Assembly (NCBI GenBank): GCA_934121885.1
Contig: CAKOVH010000001.1
Location: 124,001 to 188,000 of the forward strand
From: an uncultured Clostridia bacterium
GTDB lineage: Bacteria; Bacillota; Clostridia; TANB77; CAG-508
Direction: 5' to 3'
Length of the DNA: 64,000 nt
Positions 16,158 to 24,724 of the stretch are shown here, in pieces. The first letter of the stretch is position 1, and every line of letters starts with the position of its first letter. The translations under genes and the position numbers were made by a program. Below the pieces are notes generated by a model. It was not told the origin of the DNA. It did no database searches and was given only the letters and a program-made list of their open reading frames with translations.

Positions 16158-16724
16158 CTATACTCTTTCCATATATTCGCCAGTTCTTGTGTCAATTCTT
16201 ACAACATCACCAATATTTACAAACATAGGAACCATTAATTCATATCCATTTTCAAGTGTAGCTGGTTTTCCAGATGTTGTTGTTGTATTTCCAGCAAATC
16301 CTGGTTCTGTATATGTAACTTCTAATTCAACAAACATTGGTGGTTCTACTGAGAAAACATTTCCTTTAATTGATAATATTTTAACATTCATGTTTTCTTT
16401 TAAGAATTTAAGTCCATCTCCAATTTGATCTTTGTTTAAAGGTAATTGTTCATAAGACTCATTATCCATAAAGTAATATAAATCTCCATCATTATATAAA
16501 TATTGCATTTCTCTTTTTTCTACTTCTGCTCCTGGGAATTTATCTGATGGGTTAAATGTTTTTTCTAGAACTGCTCCTGTAACAACATTTTTTAGTTTTG
16601 TTCTTACGAAAGCTGAACCCTTTCCTGGTTTAACATGTTGGAATTCAACTACTTTGAAAACATTTCCTTCCATTTCAAATGTTGTTCCATTTCTAAAATC
16701 TCCTGCCATATATACTTCTGCCAT
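16158..16724 (-). CDS. efp: Elongation factor P
   Basis: Relieves ribosome stalling at polyproline stretches by binding near the E site. The 188-residue protein has the three usual domains; the tip loop in domain I is HVKPGKGSAFVR with Lys35 at the usual modification position. The C-terminal signature GDVVRIDTRTGEYMERV is complete. AGGGAGG precedes the ATG. Its position after the M24 peptidase gene (pepP/papA-efp) is the classic Firmicutes arrangement. Confidence 0.97.
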   Translation of the reverse strand: MAEVYMAGDFRNGTTFEMEGNVFKVVEFQHVKPGKGSAFVRTKLKNVVTGAVLEKTFNPSDKFPGAEVEKREMQYLYNDGDLYYFMDNESYEQLPLNKDQIGDGLKFLKENMNVKILSIKGNVFSVEPPMFVELEVTYTEPGFAGNTTTTSGKPATLENGYELMVPMFVNIGDVVRIDTRTGEYMERV

Positions 16725-16796
16725 ATTTATTTCCTCCCTTTAATTTTTCTCTAATATATTCAATGCTACATATTTTATCACATTTTTGGCTATAAA

Positions 16797-17867
16797 TCAA
16801 GTATTATCTACTATAATATAATTTTTGTCTGATTTCGTTAGATTTATACATCCAGATTTTGTAATCAAAACTGTGTCTTCTATTCTTACTCCAAATCTAT
16901 TCGGAATATATATTCCTGGTTCACTTGTAACTGTCATATTAGCTTTTAATACTCCATCATTTTTTCCATTAATAAATGGAATTTCGTGAATATCAAGACC
17001 AACGCCATGACCTAAGCTGTGTACAAGTTCAAATCCGTTTATTTTAAAATCATTTTCAACCATTTTGCTAACAACTTTAATTGCCATATCCTCTTTCATA
17101 TCTTTTAAAGTTTGTAATTGATTTTTTAAGACCAAGTCATAAACAGGTTTTACACTATCTGGCACAAACTTTGCAAATACCGTTCTTGTCATATCTGAAC
17201 AGTATCCTTTATATTTACAGCCCATATCTATTGTAATAGGGTCTCCTGCTTCTATTTTTTTATCTGTTGGAACCGCATGTGGTTTAGATGAATTTTTACC
17301 TGATGCTACAATTGTATCAAAAGCAAGTTCTTCTGCTCCATTTTCTTTAAAAAACTTTTCAATTTCTGTAGCAATTTCTTTTTCTGTTTTACCAACCTTA
17401 ATAAACTCACAAATATGTTCAAAACATTTATCAGTTATTTTACAAGCTCTTTCTATATAGTCAATTTCTTCTTCATCTTTAATCATTCTTTGTTTTTCAA
17501 TTAAATATTCTGTTTCTTCTAAATTATGAATTTTATATCTTGCAATATATCTCTTGTATGTGGCATATGTTACATAATTTTCTTCAAAACCTACATTTTC
17601 GCAAAACAAAAAGAAATTTTCATAATCATCTGGTGTTAAATTACTAATATTATTTACAATAATACCATCATCAATAGTAAGAACAGATTGTACTTCTTCT
17701 ATATATCTTGCATCTGTTATGAAAAAGTTTTCTTTTCTTGTAATTAGCAAAACACCTTCTGCCTCTATTCCCGTCAAATACTTAATATTTACTGGATTAG
17801 ATAAGATCATTCCTTGCAGATTAAGCATATTCATTTTATTTCGTAACCACACAATATTTTTATTCAT
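16797..17867 (-). CDS. M24 family aminopeptidase P-type peptidase
   Basis: Removes N-terminal residues before proline (Xaa-Pro), in the cytoplasm. The 356-residue product has a creatinase-like N-terminal domain and an M24 pita-bread domain with the dimetal ligands in TIDMGCKYKGYCSDMT (two Asp), the histidine in HSLGHGVGLDIHE, and the glutamates in TSEPGIYIP and RIEDTVLI. AGGGGG precedes the ATG. It lies directly upstream of efp, as in many Firmicutes. Confidence 0.93.
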   Translation of the reverse strand: MNKNIVWLRNKMNMLNLQGMILSNPVNIKYLTGIEAEGVLLITRKENFFITDARYIEEVQSVLTIDDGIIVNNISNLTPDDYENFFLFCENVGFEENYVTYATYKRYIARYKIHNLEETEYLIEKQRMIKDEEEIDYIERACKITDKCFEHICEFIKVGKTEKEIATEIEKFFKENGAEELAFDTIVASGKNSSKPHAVPTDKKIEAGDPITIDMGCKYKGYCSDMTRTVFAKFVPDSVKPVYDLVLKNQLQTLKDMKEDMAIKVVSKMVENDFKINGFELVHSLGHGVGLDIHEIPFINGKNDGVLKANMTVTSEPGIYIPNRFGVRIEDTVLITKSGCINLTKSDKNYIIVDNT

Positions 17868-17888
17868 ATATTATGAGCCCCCTAACTA

Positions 17889-18635
17889 TTAACCTTTAAA
17901 CATTCCTAGTGAAAATATTTTTAATAGAACAAACAAAAGTATTGAAAAAGGTGTATATATTGTAATAATTGCACTTGCAACTATAAACGGTCCAAAAGGT
18001 ATGTATTCGCTTATTTTCTTTCTACGCATAATTAATATTGCAATACTTGCTATTGCTGCAAATAAAAATGCCATAACCGAAATAAGAATAATGTTTATCC
18101 ATCCAAAAAATAATCCCATTGCTCCCATTAATTTTACGTCTCCAAAGCCCATTGCTTCTTTACCAGCAATTGCTCCACCAATTAATGTAATAAGCAAAAA
18201 TATTCCTGCTCCTACAAACATTCCAAGCATATTATTAATAAACACATTTATTCCTGTTTGTACATTTAGTATAACACTTATAAATGTAAAAATCATTCCT
18301 GTTTCAAATATAGTTAATGTTAAACGATTTGGTATAATTTGAAGTTTTAAATCTATTAAGAACGCACTTAAAAGCATTGGAATTAGTATCATGAATTTTA
18401 AATTATTTAAAGTTATTCCATATCTGTATAAAAGAGCAATATATGAAACTGCAACAATTATCATTAACAAATATTTTGGTTTAAATCCTTTTAAATATTC
18501 TTTAAAAAAATCTTTCGAGAAAACTTTTTTGTATTCTGGTAATCTAATATTACACCAATCTACAAATTGACCAACAAATAGTCCAATCACTCCTACTAAA
18601 ACATACCATAATATATGTATTTCATTAATGTACAT
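17889..18635 (-). CDS. Prepilin peptidase (type A24)
   Basis: A 248-residue membrane aspartic protease that cleaves type IV prepilin-like leader peptides. It has about seven hydrophobic helices and the catalytic GFGDVKLMGAMGLFFG (GxGD) plus the first aspartate in SAFLIDLKLQIIPNRL. The N-terminal domain lacks the cysteine zinc site found in many PilD enzymes, as is usual for short Gram-positive forms. No pilin gene is in the window. The start is 2 bases after the stop of yqeG. Confidence 0.88.
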   Translation of the reverse strand: MYINEIHILWYVLVGVIGLFVGQFVDWCNIRLPEYKKVFSKDFFKEYLKGFKPKYLLMIIVAVSYIALLYRYGITLNNLKFMILIPMLLSAFLIDLKLQIIPNRLTLTIFETGMIFTFISVILNVQTGINVFINNMLGMFVGAGIFLLITLIGGAIAGKEAMGFGDVKLMGAMGLFFGWINIILISVMAFLFAAIASIAILIMRRKKISEYIPFGPFIVASAIITIYTPFSILLFVLLKIFSLGMFKG

Positions 18636-18637
18636 CT

Positions 18638-19141
18638 TTATTTACACCCTTTCTTTTGTTTTAAATAATTACTAATAATTTTCTTTTCTAAAGGTCTTTT
18701 TATTCTAGTAATTAAATAATCTTTTTCATTTACTGGTTTCACTAAAATAGAAAACATATTACACCTATTAGCACCAACTACATCTGTTAAAATTTGATCA
18801 CCAACAGCCGACATATTTTCAAGTTTTAATTCTAAAACTTTAGACGCTTTTTTAAACCCAAACTTTAAAGGTTTTTTAGCAAAATATATAAATGGTATAT
18901 CTAAAATTTTTGCTACATTTTTTACTTTTTCTAGATTATTACTATTAGATACAATGCAAAATTTTATCCCTATTTTTTTTAGGTCTTCTATCCAATTTTC
19001 TACACCTTTTATTAGGTTTTTGTCAAGATCTATTAAAGTGTTATCCACATCTAATACAACACCTTTTATATTGTTTTTAGTTAATAATTCAGCTGTTATA
19101 TCAGTTACATTATCTAAATATTCATTTGGATATAATATCAT
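18638..19141 (-). CDS. yqeG: YqeG family HAD-type phosphatase
   Basis: A 167-residue HAD IIIA phosphatase-like protein. The nucleophile motif is VVLDVDNTLID, motif II is CIVSNSN, the lysine is in FAKKPLKFGF and motif IV is SAVGDQILTDVVGANR. The YqeG family is widespread in Firmicutes and its substrate is not firmly known (phosphatidylglycerolphosphate phosphatase activity is reported for some relatives). GGGGG precedes the ATG. It lies between vanZ and the prepilin peptidase gene. Confidence 0.9.
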   Translation of the reverse strand: MILYPNEYLDNVTDITAELLTKNNIKGVVLDVDNTLIDLDKNLIKGVENWIEDLKKIGIKFCIVSNSNNLEKVKNVAKILDIPFIYFAKKPLKFGFKKASKVLELKLENMSAVGDQILTDVVGANRCNMFSILVKPVNEKDYLITRIKRPLEKKIISNYLKQKKGCK

Positions 19142-19180
19142 TTTTCCCCCTAGATACCTATATTTTGGATTTTTAGTATG

Positions 19181-19697
19181 TTAAACATTAGCTATGTTTT
19201 TTTCATTTTTCTTAATCTTATCATCTTTTTTTAGAGCAATAAATATAGAAACTATTGCTAAAATAATTAATATTCCCAAAAACACTCCCATTGTATCTAT
19301 GCAAACATCTCTTATTGATGGACCCCTTCCGTGGTACAAAATTTTGATGCCATTCGTCAGATATTGCATATATAAATCCAACTACAAGACTCACTCCTAA
19401 TCTTATTCTAAGTTTTAGTGGAAATGTGCACATGAAACTCATAATGCACATTCCAACAACTGTATAAATAGATAAATGAGCTAATTTTCTAACGATAGGT
19501 TCCCCATGTTGTATCAATTTTTCTTTGGTTTCTATGCTTAAATCTCTTGTGTATGGAAATCTATTAATAAATTCAGTTGTTACTTTTTTACTTAAACTAC
19601 CAGATTCTTCACCATCTTGCGCTGAAAAATTAAATATTACAAAAAATGTGCAAAGTAGTAAAATCATTGATATTATTCTTAATATTATTTCTTTCAT
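19181..19697 (-). CDS. VanZ family membrane protein, read through a +1 shift at CGGA
   Basis: As read in one frame the protein stops matching its family after residue 122. Skipping the C at 19331 joins FVP to GRGPSIRDVCIDTMGVFLG, the conserved VanZ C-terminal segment, and gives a 171-residue protein with four membrane helices and the family core ISDEWHQNFVPGRGPS. VanZ proteins can lower teicoplanin sensitivity; most have unknown roles at the membrane. No other damage (stop, deletion) is seen in either part. Possible explanations are recoding, a real frameshift mutation or a sequence error; see the findings. AGGAAAC-type site before the ATG at 19697. It is downstream of the LCP gene by 27 bases. 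Confidence 0.8.
19328..19331 (-). other. CGGA frame-change site in vanZ
   Basis: Minus-strand context CCA C GGA AGG GGT. In-frame CGG follows the proline codon; removing the C gives the conserved PGRG. One of four identical-type sites in the window. Confidence 0.7.
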
Positions 19698-19724
19698 TGT
19701 TTCCTCGCTTTTACTATATATGTT

Positions 19725-21221
19725 TTACTTGTCCATTACTGATTTTATTTGTTGTTTTGCATTTTGTACTGAAGTAGAATCTGGAAGCATTATATATAAT
19801 TCTTGACTTCCCATTGAGTAAGTAGGTCCATATGAACCTGTTCCTGTTAATGAGTTATTAAGTATTTTCCATGAAGACATATTATTTAATTGGTCTTGTA
19901 CAAGTTTACTAACTTCATCTTGGCTGATATTTGTTTGGAAACTTCCTTCCATAGAATTTAATATACTTGTATATTTAGTTAATATTGTTTTACTGTCTAA
20001 TACTTTATTAATAATTGCTTCAATTACTTGTTGTTGATTTCTAACTCTTTGATTATCGCCATTTGCAAATGAGTATCTTTCTCTACTATATGCTAGAGCC
20101 TGATTTCCATTTAATCTATTGTAACCCTTATGATAAGTATATCCCGTTGCCGTTGAAAAGTCATAATCTGAATATACACTAACTCCACCTAAAGTATCTA
20201 CTAATTTGATTAGTGTTGTAAAATTGACTCTTACATAATAATTAATATCTATATCTAACAAATCTTCTACGGTTGTTACGGTTTCGCTAACTCCATAAAT
20301 ACCAGAATGTGTTAATTTGTCTTTAGCCTTTTTACTATGAAGTGTTACATAATAATCTCTTGGAATAGAAGTAAGTAAAACTTCATGAGTTTTTGTATTA
20401 ACAGTAGCAAGTATATTAGCATCACTTCTTGCAACATTATTAATACTTCCTGTTGTGTCTATTCCACTTATATATACATTAAATATTCCATTATTTATTG
20501 TTTGTCTAGAATCTGTCGTTTCTATTTTAGTACTTACTTTTACATCATGATTTACAATATATATTATTTTTGTATTGTCCTTAAATTCCTTTATTTCTTC
20601 AGAAAGCATTTCATATTGTGTTAATGAAACAAAAACAGTATCTATATCTTTATCAAGTAACTTTTTGCCTAAATCTGTTAAACTTTCTCCACTTTTTAAG
20701 GTTACCGTTACCTTATCAGTCAAATCTTTTTTTACACTATCATCTATTTGGAACAAGTAAATATCTTTTCCTTTAACATCCTCTATTTTACTATAGCTAT
20801 TGTCTTTTCTAGCTATAATATAATATTGTTCTGTTTCAGTTACTTCTCTAAAAACTTTTCCTAAAAAGTTACTTGTAGCAAGTAAATAATTAGTTGCGTA
20901 TATATATATACCAGATACGAAAAGAACTGCTATTATACATATAATATTTATCTTTAAAGATTTACGATTTTTTAAAATTCCTCTTATCATTAATATCGTA
21001 AATACAATTTCAGCAATTGTAAATATTACGGTATATGAAGTAGGAAGCATATTTACTTTTCTAACAGCAATATAGAAGATAATTGTAATAACTACATATA
21101 CAAAAGCTAATAACTTAAGTATACCATCTAGCTTTGTATTTCTTCTTTTACTATTTTTTTGATTTGTTACTCCCTTTTTCCCCCTTTTAGGTTCTTCTTT
21201 CATTCTTTTCCCTTGACTCAT
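19725..21221 (-). CDS. LytR-CpsA-Psr (LCP) family cell-wall glycopolymer ligase
   Basis: Attaches undecaprenyl-linked glycopolymers (capsule, teichoic acid) to peptidoglycan on the outer face of the membrane. The 498-residue protein has several N-terminal hydrophobic helices (about 30-115), an extra extracellular region (about 120-245), and the LCP domain with DANILATVNTKTHEVLLTSI, PRDYYV, YSDYDFSTATGY and the Arg-rich LAYSRERYSFANGDNQRVRN. The ATG overlaps the stop of the epimerase gene, so it is the last gene of the capsule operon and very likely fixes that capsule to the wall. GGAGG precedes it. Confidence 0.92.
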   Translation of the reverse strand: MSQGKRMKEEPKRGKKGVTNQKNSKRRNTKLDGILKLLAFVYVVITIIFYIAVRKVNMLPTSYTVIFTIAEIVFTILMIRGILKNRKSLKINIICIIAVLFVSGIYIYATNYLLATSNFLGKVFREVTETEQYYIIARKDNSYSKIEDVKGKDIYLFQIDDSVKKDLTDKVTVTLKSGESLTDLGKKLLDKDIDTVFVSLTQYEMLSEEIKEFKDNTKIIYIVNHDVKVSTKIETTDSRQTINNGIFNVYISGIDTTGSINNVARSDANILATVNTKTHEVLLTSIPRDYYVTLHSKKAKDKLTHSGIYGVSETVTTVEDLLDIDINYYVRVNFTTLIKLVDTLGGVSVYSDYDFSTATGYTYHKGYNRLNGNQALAYSRERYSFANGDNQRVRNQQQVIEAIINKVLDSKTILTKYTSILNSMEGSFQTNISQDEVSKLVQDQLNNMSSWKILNNSLTGTGSYGPTYSMGSQELYIMLPDSTSVQNAKQQIKSVMDK

Positions 21222-22315
21222 TAGTTAACCTCCGTAAAATTTTTAATTAACTTTGCAATTATATTAGCTGCATTTCCATCTCCATAATAATGTATTTTTT
21301 CATTATCAACTATTTTCGCATTACAAATTTTATTATAAAGATCATTTTTTTCAGGAGTAGATAATATATTATAACCTTTATTCAAAGTTTCAACCCACTC
21401 TGTTTGATTTCTTATTGTAATACAAGGTGTATCTAATATATAACATTCTTTTTGTAATCCACCAGAATCTGTTACAACTTTAGTTGCATTTTTGGTTAAA
21501 TATAGCATCGTTAGATAATCAACTGGCTCAACAAAATATATATTAGTATATTTATTTTGTTGATATAATTCATCAACCATTTTCTTTATTCTTGGATGAA
21601 CTGGAAAAATTACAAGTTTATCCAAGCTTTCAAATACTCCTAATATATTCCTTAAATTTTTATCATCCATTGTATTTTCTGCTCTATGGATTGTTGTTAA
21701 ATACCAACTATCTATATTCCTTCTTTCGTAAATAGGTACTAATTGTATATCATCTTTGTTAATCTTTTTATCTGCCATCTTAGAATAATATAAAACAGAA
21801 TCACACATAACATCACCAGTTAAATATACATTTTCTGTTATTCCCTCATTCTTTAGATTTTCAACTGCTGTTTTAGTTGGGCAAATCAGGATTTTCGAGA
21901 TATGATCAGTTAGTATTCTGTTTTGTTCTTCAGGCATCTTCATATTAAAAGATCTTAGTCCCGCTTCAACATGTATTATAGGTATTAGCAATTTTGATGC
22001 AGCAATTGCACCAGCCAATGTAGAGTTTGTATCACCATATACCATAACATAATCTGGTTTTTCTTTCAATAATACTTCTTCAATTTTTATAATCATTTCT
22101 CCTGTTTGTTTTCCATGAGTTCCAGATCCTATCCCTAAATTATATTTTGGCTTTGGTATTTCTAATTGTTCAAAAAATATTTCTGACATATTTTTATCAT
22201 AATGTTGTCCTGTATGTACCAGTATTTCTTCAAAATTATCTTTTAAGGCTTTTGAAACCATAGCAGCTTTTATAAACTGTGGTCTTGCACCTATTATTGT
22301 TATAATTTTTTTCAT
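21221..22315 (-). CDS. UDP-N-acetyl-sugar 2-epimerase (WecB/WbpI family)
   Basis: A 364-residue GT-B-like epimerase: KKIITIIGARPQFIKAA, GDTNSTLAGA, HVEAGLRSFN, PEEQNRILTDHIS and TDSGGLQKECY are all family motifs. WecB makes UDP-ManNAc, but WbpI acts on UDP-2,3-diacetamido glucuronate. As WbpA, WbpB, WbpE and WbpD homologues are all encoded in the same operon, the WbpI role (forming UDP-ManNAc3NAcA) is the better guess; sequence alone does not decide. The ATG at 22315 is chosen for GAGGAG upstream; in-frame codons up to 22369 overlap the previous gene. Confidence 0.88.
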   Translation of the reverse strand: MKKIITIIGARPQFIKAAMVSKALKDNFEEILVHTGQHYDKNMSEIFFEQLEIPKPKYNLGIGSGTHGKQTGEMIIKIEEVLLKEKPDYVMVYGDTNSTLAGAIAASKLLIPIIHVEAGLRSFNMKMPEEQNRILTDHISKILICPTKTAVENLKNEGITENVYLTGDVMCDSVLYYSKMADKKINKDDIQLVPIYERRNIDSWYLTTIHRAENTMDDKNLRNILGVFESLDKLVIFPVHPRIKKMVDELYQQNKYTNIYFVEPVDYLTMLYLTKNATKVVTDSGGLQKECYILDTPCITIRNQTEWVETLNKGYNILSTPEKNDLYNKICNAKIVDNEKIHYYGDGNAANIIAKLIKNFTEVN

Positions 22316-22326
22316 ATTTTTTCTCC

Positions 22327-23439
22327 TCATTTTAAATCTTTTACAACTTTTCTTACCCTTGCATTCCACGTGTTTTCATCAATAATACTATTAAATTTTT
22401 TCTGTATTTCATATATTTCTGATTTATTATCTCTTATCATTTTAAGCATCTTTTCTATATCGTTTATTTCATAGTTTGTTGTCCACCCAATATGATTTTC
22501 TTCAACAAATTTTCCTGCTGCAGTATTCTTAGTTGCAATAATTGGTTTTTTATTTTGAATGTATTCAAACAGTTTTACTGGCATAGCTATATTCATATAT
22601 TCATATCTGTTAAATATAAGACTACATACATCAGCTTCTTTATAATATTTTTCCAACTCTTGTCCACTTGCATGTACAATATGTATATTTTCATTTATAT
22701 ACTTAATATACTTACTTTTTATATTATTCCATTCTGGTTCCCTACAGCAAACTGTCAATCGTACATTTTTCATTTTACAAACTACTGCAAATAGTTTTTC
22801 AAAATTATAAATATGCTCAGATATTCCTCCTACATAAAATATATTTAAAATATTATTTTTTTCTTTTTCATTAAATGTTATATTTTTGTTATCGCATCCA
22901 GGTGGTAATATATCAATGTTGTATTTTTTACATATTACATTTTTTTTCGGTAAATATTTTTTCATTTCTTTAGTTGGTATATATAATACATTTAGGTATT
23001 TTCTATATTTGAGCAAATCATATTTATATAATGGAATTGATACTATTCTTTTTATAAAAGAAACATTTTTTCTATATACATCAAATTTCCAATGTATATC
23101 TCTATAGAATAAACCTATTTTTATTCCATTTTTTTTACAATATTTAAAAAAAGAAAAATCAAGCATTGGATGTAATGGCAAATGATTTTTTTCTGTTAAC
23201 AAAGTGGGCATTGTGCTACTTTCTGAATACAAAAAATCATATTTTATTCCATTTTTTATATTTTGTTTTATTTTTTTTATTTGCTCTTTTCTTTCTTTTG
23301 CATATCCCATTACAACATCAACATCATACCCTATCTCTTTAAATGCATTTATCATTTTTAAAGGTCTAATATTTGAGCCGGATTTTCTATTAACATCTAT
23401 ATAATTTGGGACATGAAATATACATTTTTTATTAGCCAT
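22327..23439 (-). CDS. Glycosyltransferase (GT-B type), capsule operon
   Basis: A 370-residue cytoplasmic transferase. It begins CIFHVPNYIDVNRKSGSNIRP, typical of GT4-like enzymes with a donor-binding loop. The C-terminal domain has IFYVGGISEHIYNFEKL, a FNRYEYMNIAMPVKLFEY region and KKPIIATKNTAAGKFVEE. Donor and acceptor cannot be read. The stop lies 8 bases before the downstream epimerase ribosome binding region, and its start overlaps the flippase gene by 8 bases, so translation is coupled. Confidence 0.8.
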   Translation of the reverse strand: MANKKCIFHVPNYIDVNRKSGSNIRPLKMINAFKEIGYDVDVVMGYAKERKEQIKKIKQNIKNGIKYDFLYSESSTMPTLLTEKNHLPLHPMLDFSFFKYCKKNGIKIGLFYRDIHWKFDVYRKNVSFIKRIVSIPLYKYDLLKYRKYLNVLYIPTKEMKKYLPKKNVICKKYNIDILPPGCDNKNITFNEKEKNNILNIFYVGGISEHIYNFEKLFAVVCKMKNVRLTVCCREPEWNNIKSKYIKYINENIHIVHASGQELEKYYKEADVCSLIFNRYEYMNIAMPVKLFEYIQNKKPIIATKNTAAGKFVEENHIGWTTNYEINDIEKMLKMIRDNKSEIYEIQKKFNSIIDENTWNARVRKVVKDLK

Positions 23440-24724
23440 TATTGTTCTTTCCCTTTCTTAAAATTCCCACAGTCTGATTTATTATTATCTTTAAATCATT
23501 TTTATTTATTTTAAATATTTCTTTTATATTAAATCCTTTTTTCTTTAAAACTATTATATAAATTGCTCCATATACAAAATATGATATTGTTGAGGCTAGT
23601 GCTGCTCCATTAATACCAAATCTCGGAATCAAAATCATATTAAATAATACATTGACTGCAAGAACTATCGCTGATACTTTTAAATGCATACCAGGATTTC
23701 CATTCGTATAAAAATACGCAGGTGTAACTTTTCCTATAGACGCAAATATAATTCCTATCAATAGTATTACCATTGAGACTCCCGCTGCTGAATACTCTTG
23801 CCCATATAAAACTGTTACAAGTGGTTTACATATACATCCGACTATACATATCATTAATGTCAAATAAAATGCTAACTTAATTGTCTGAATAGTAATTTCA
23901 TCTCGTTCTTCTTTTTTACAGGTATATAATCGTCCTTCAAATGCAGAAGTAATAGATTCTGGAAAAACAAAAGCCAATTCTGCTAAATTTACAGATATTG
24001 CATATATTCCTAATTCTACTGTACCTAGCATTTGTTTTACCATAAATTGATCTACTCTATAATTTAAGTATATACATAATGCTGCTAAATACAATGGTAT
24101 TCCAAATTTTAACTCATCTTTTATGATATTTATGTTAAATTCAAAATGGTAATTTAATTTTAACCCCTTTAACAATAACGCTATTTTTAATATTTCTAAT
24201 GATGCATATATTAAAGAAAGCGTAACAATATTTAAGCAATTTATAAAATACAAAATAACTATCAATATACCTTTTAATATGTTTATTGCAATTAAATATT
24301 TATTATACACATATATATTTTCATCTGAAACATATACTGTAATAAAAAAATTATTGAATAATAAATTTATTGCATATAATAGCCATATTAAAGGTAATAT
24401 GTATATATTATTAGAAAATATCTGTTTACTAAAGATTATCGCTATGATTATATATATACATCCCAAAAATATTAAAGTTGATATATTTGTATTTATTACA
24501 TTTTTCTTTTCATACTGACTTTTCTTTATAAAATAACTATTTGAACTTGTTATTCCTAAATGTCCATATGATGCTATTATTCCAAAAATTAAAAGATAAT
24601 ACGAAAATTGCCCTTGATTTTCCGTTCCTAATCCTCTAGCAATCAATATACTTGTAATAAAACCAGTTCCTATAGATAATATATGTAATATTAAATTACT
24701 AACAATATTTTTCTTAAATTTCAT
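23432..24724 (-). CDS. wzx: Wzx-type oligosaccharide flippase
   Basis: A 430-residue protein with about twelve membrane helices of the MATE/MOP superfamily (Polysacc_synt). It starts FKKNIVSNLILHILSIGTGF and carries GLGTENQGQFSYYLLIFG in the first loop. It should move lipid-linked repeat units to the outer membrane face before Wzy polymerises them. The start overlaps the asparagine-synthetase-like gene by 11 bases. Very low G+C, as in the neighbouring operon genes 22-30 kb. Confidence 0.88.
   Translation of the reverse strand: MKFKKNIVSNLILHILSIGTGFITSILIARGLGTENQGQFSYYLLIFGIIASYGHLGITSSNSYFIKKSQYEKKNVINTNISTLIFLGCIYIIIAIIFSKQIFSNNIYILPLIWLLYAINLLFNNFFITVYVSDENIYVYNKYLIAINILKGILIVILYFINCLNIVTLSLIYASLEILKIALLLKGLKLNYHFEFNINIIKDELKFGIPLYLAALCIYLNYRVDQFMVKQMLGTVELGIYAISVNLAELAFVFPESITSAFEGRLYTCKKEERDEITIQTIKLAFYLTLMICIVGCICKPLVTVLYGQEYSAAGVSMVILLIGIIFASIGKVTPAYFYTNGNPGMHLKVSAIVLAVNVLFNMILIPRFGINGAALASTISYFVYGAIYIIVLKKKGFNIKEIFKINKNDLKIIINQTVGILRKGKNNNG

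Noticed and set aside
19310..19350. Classical P-site slippage programmed +1 frameshift (prfB-like)
   Set aside because: No internal Shine-Dalgarno, no stop codon at the site, and the P-site codons differ and cannot re-pair after a +1 move.
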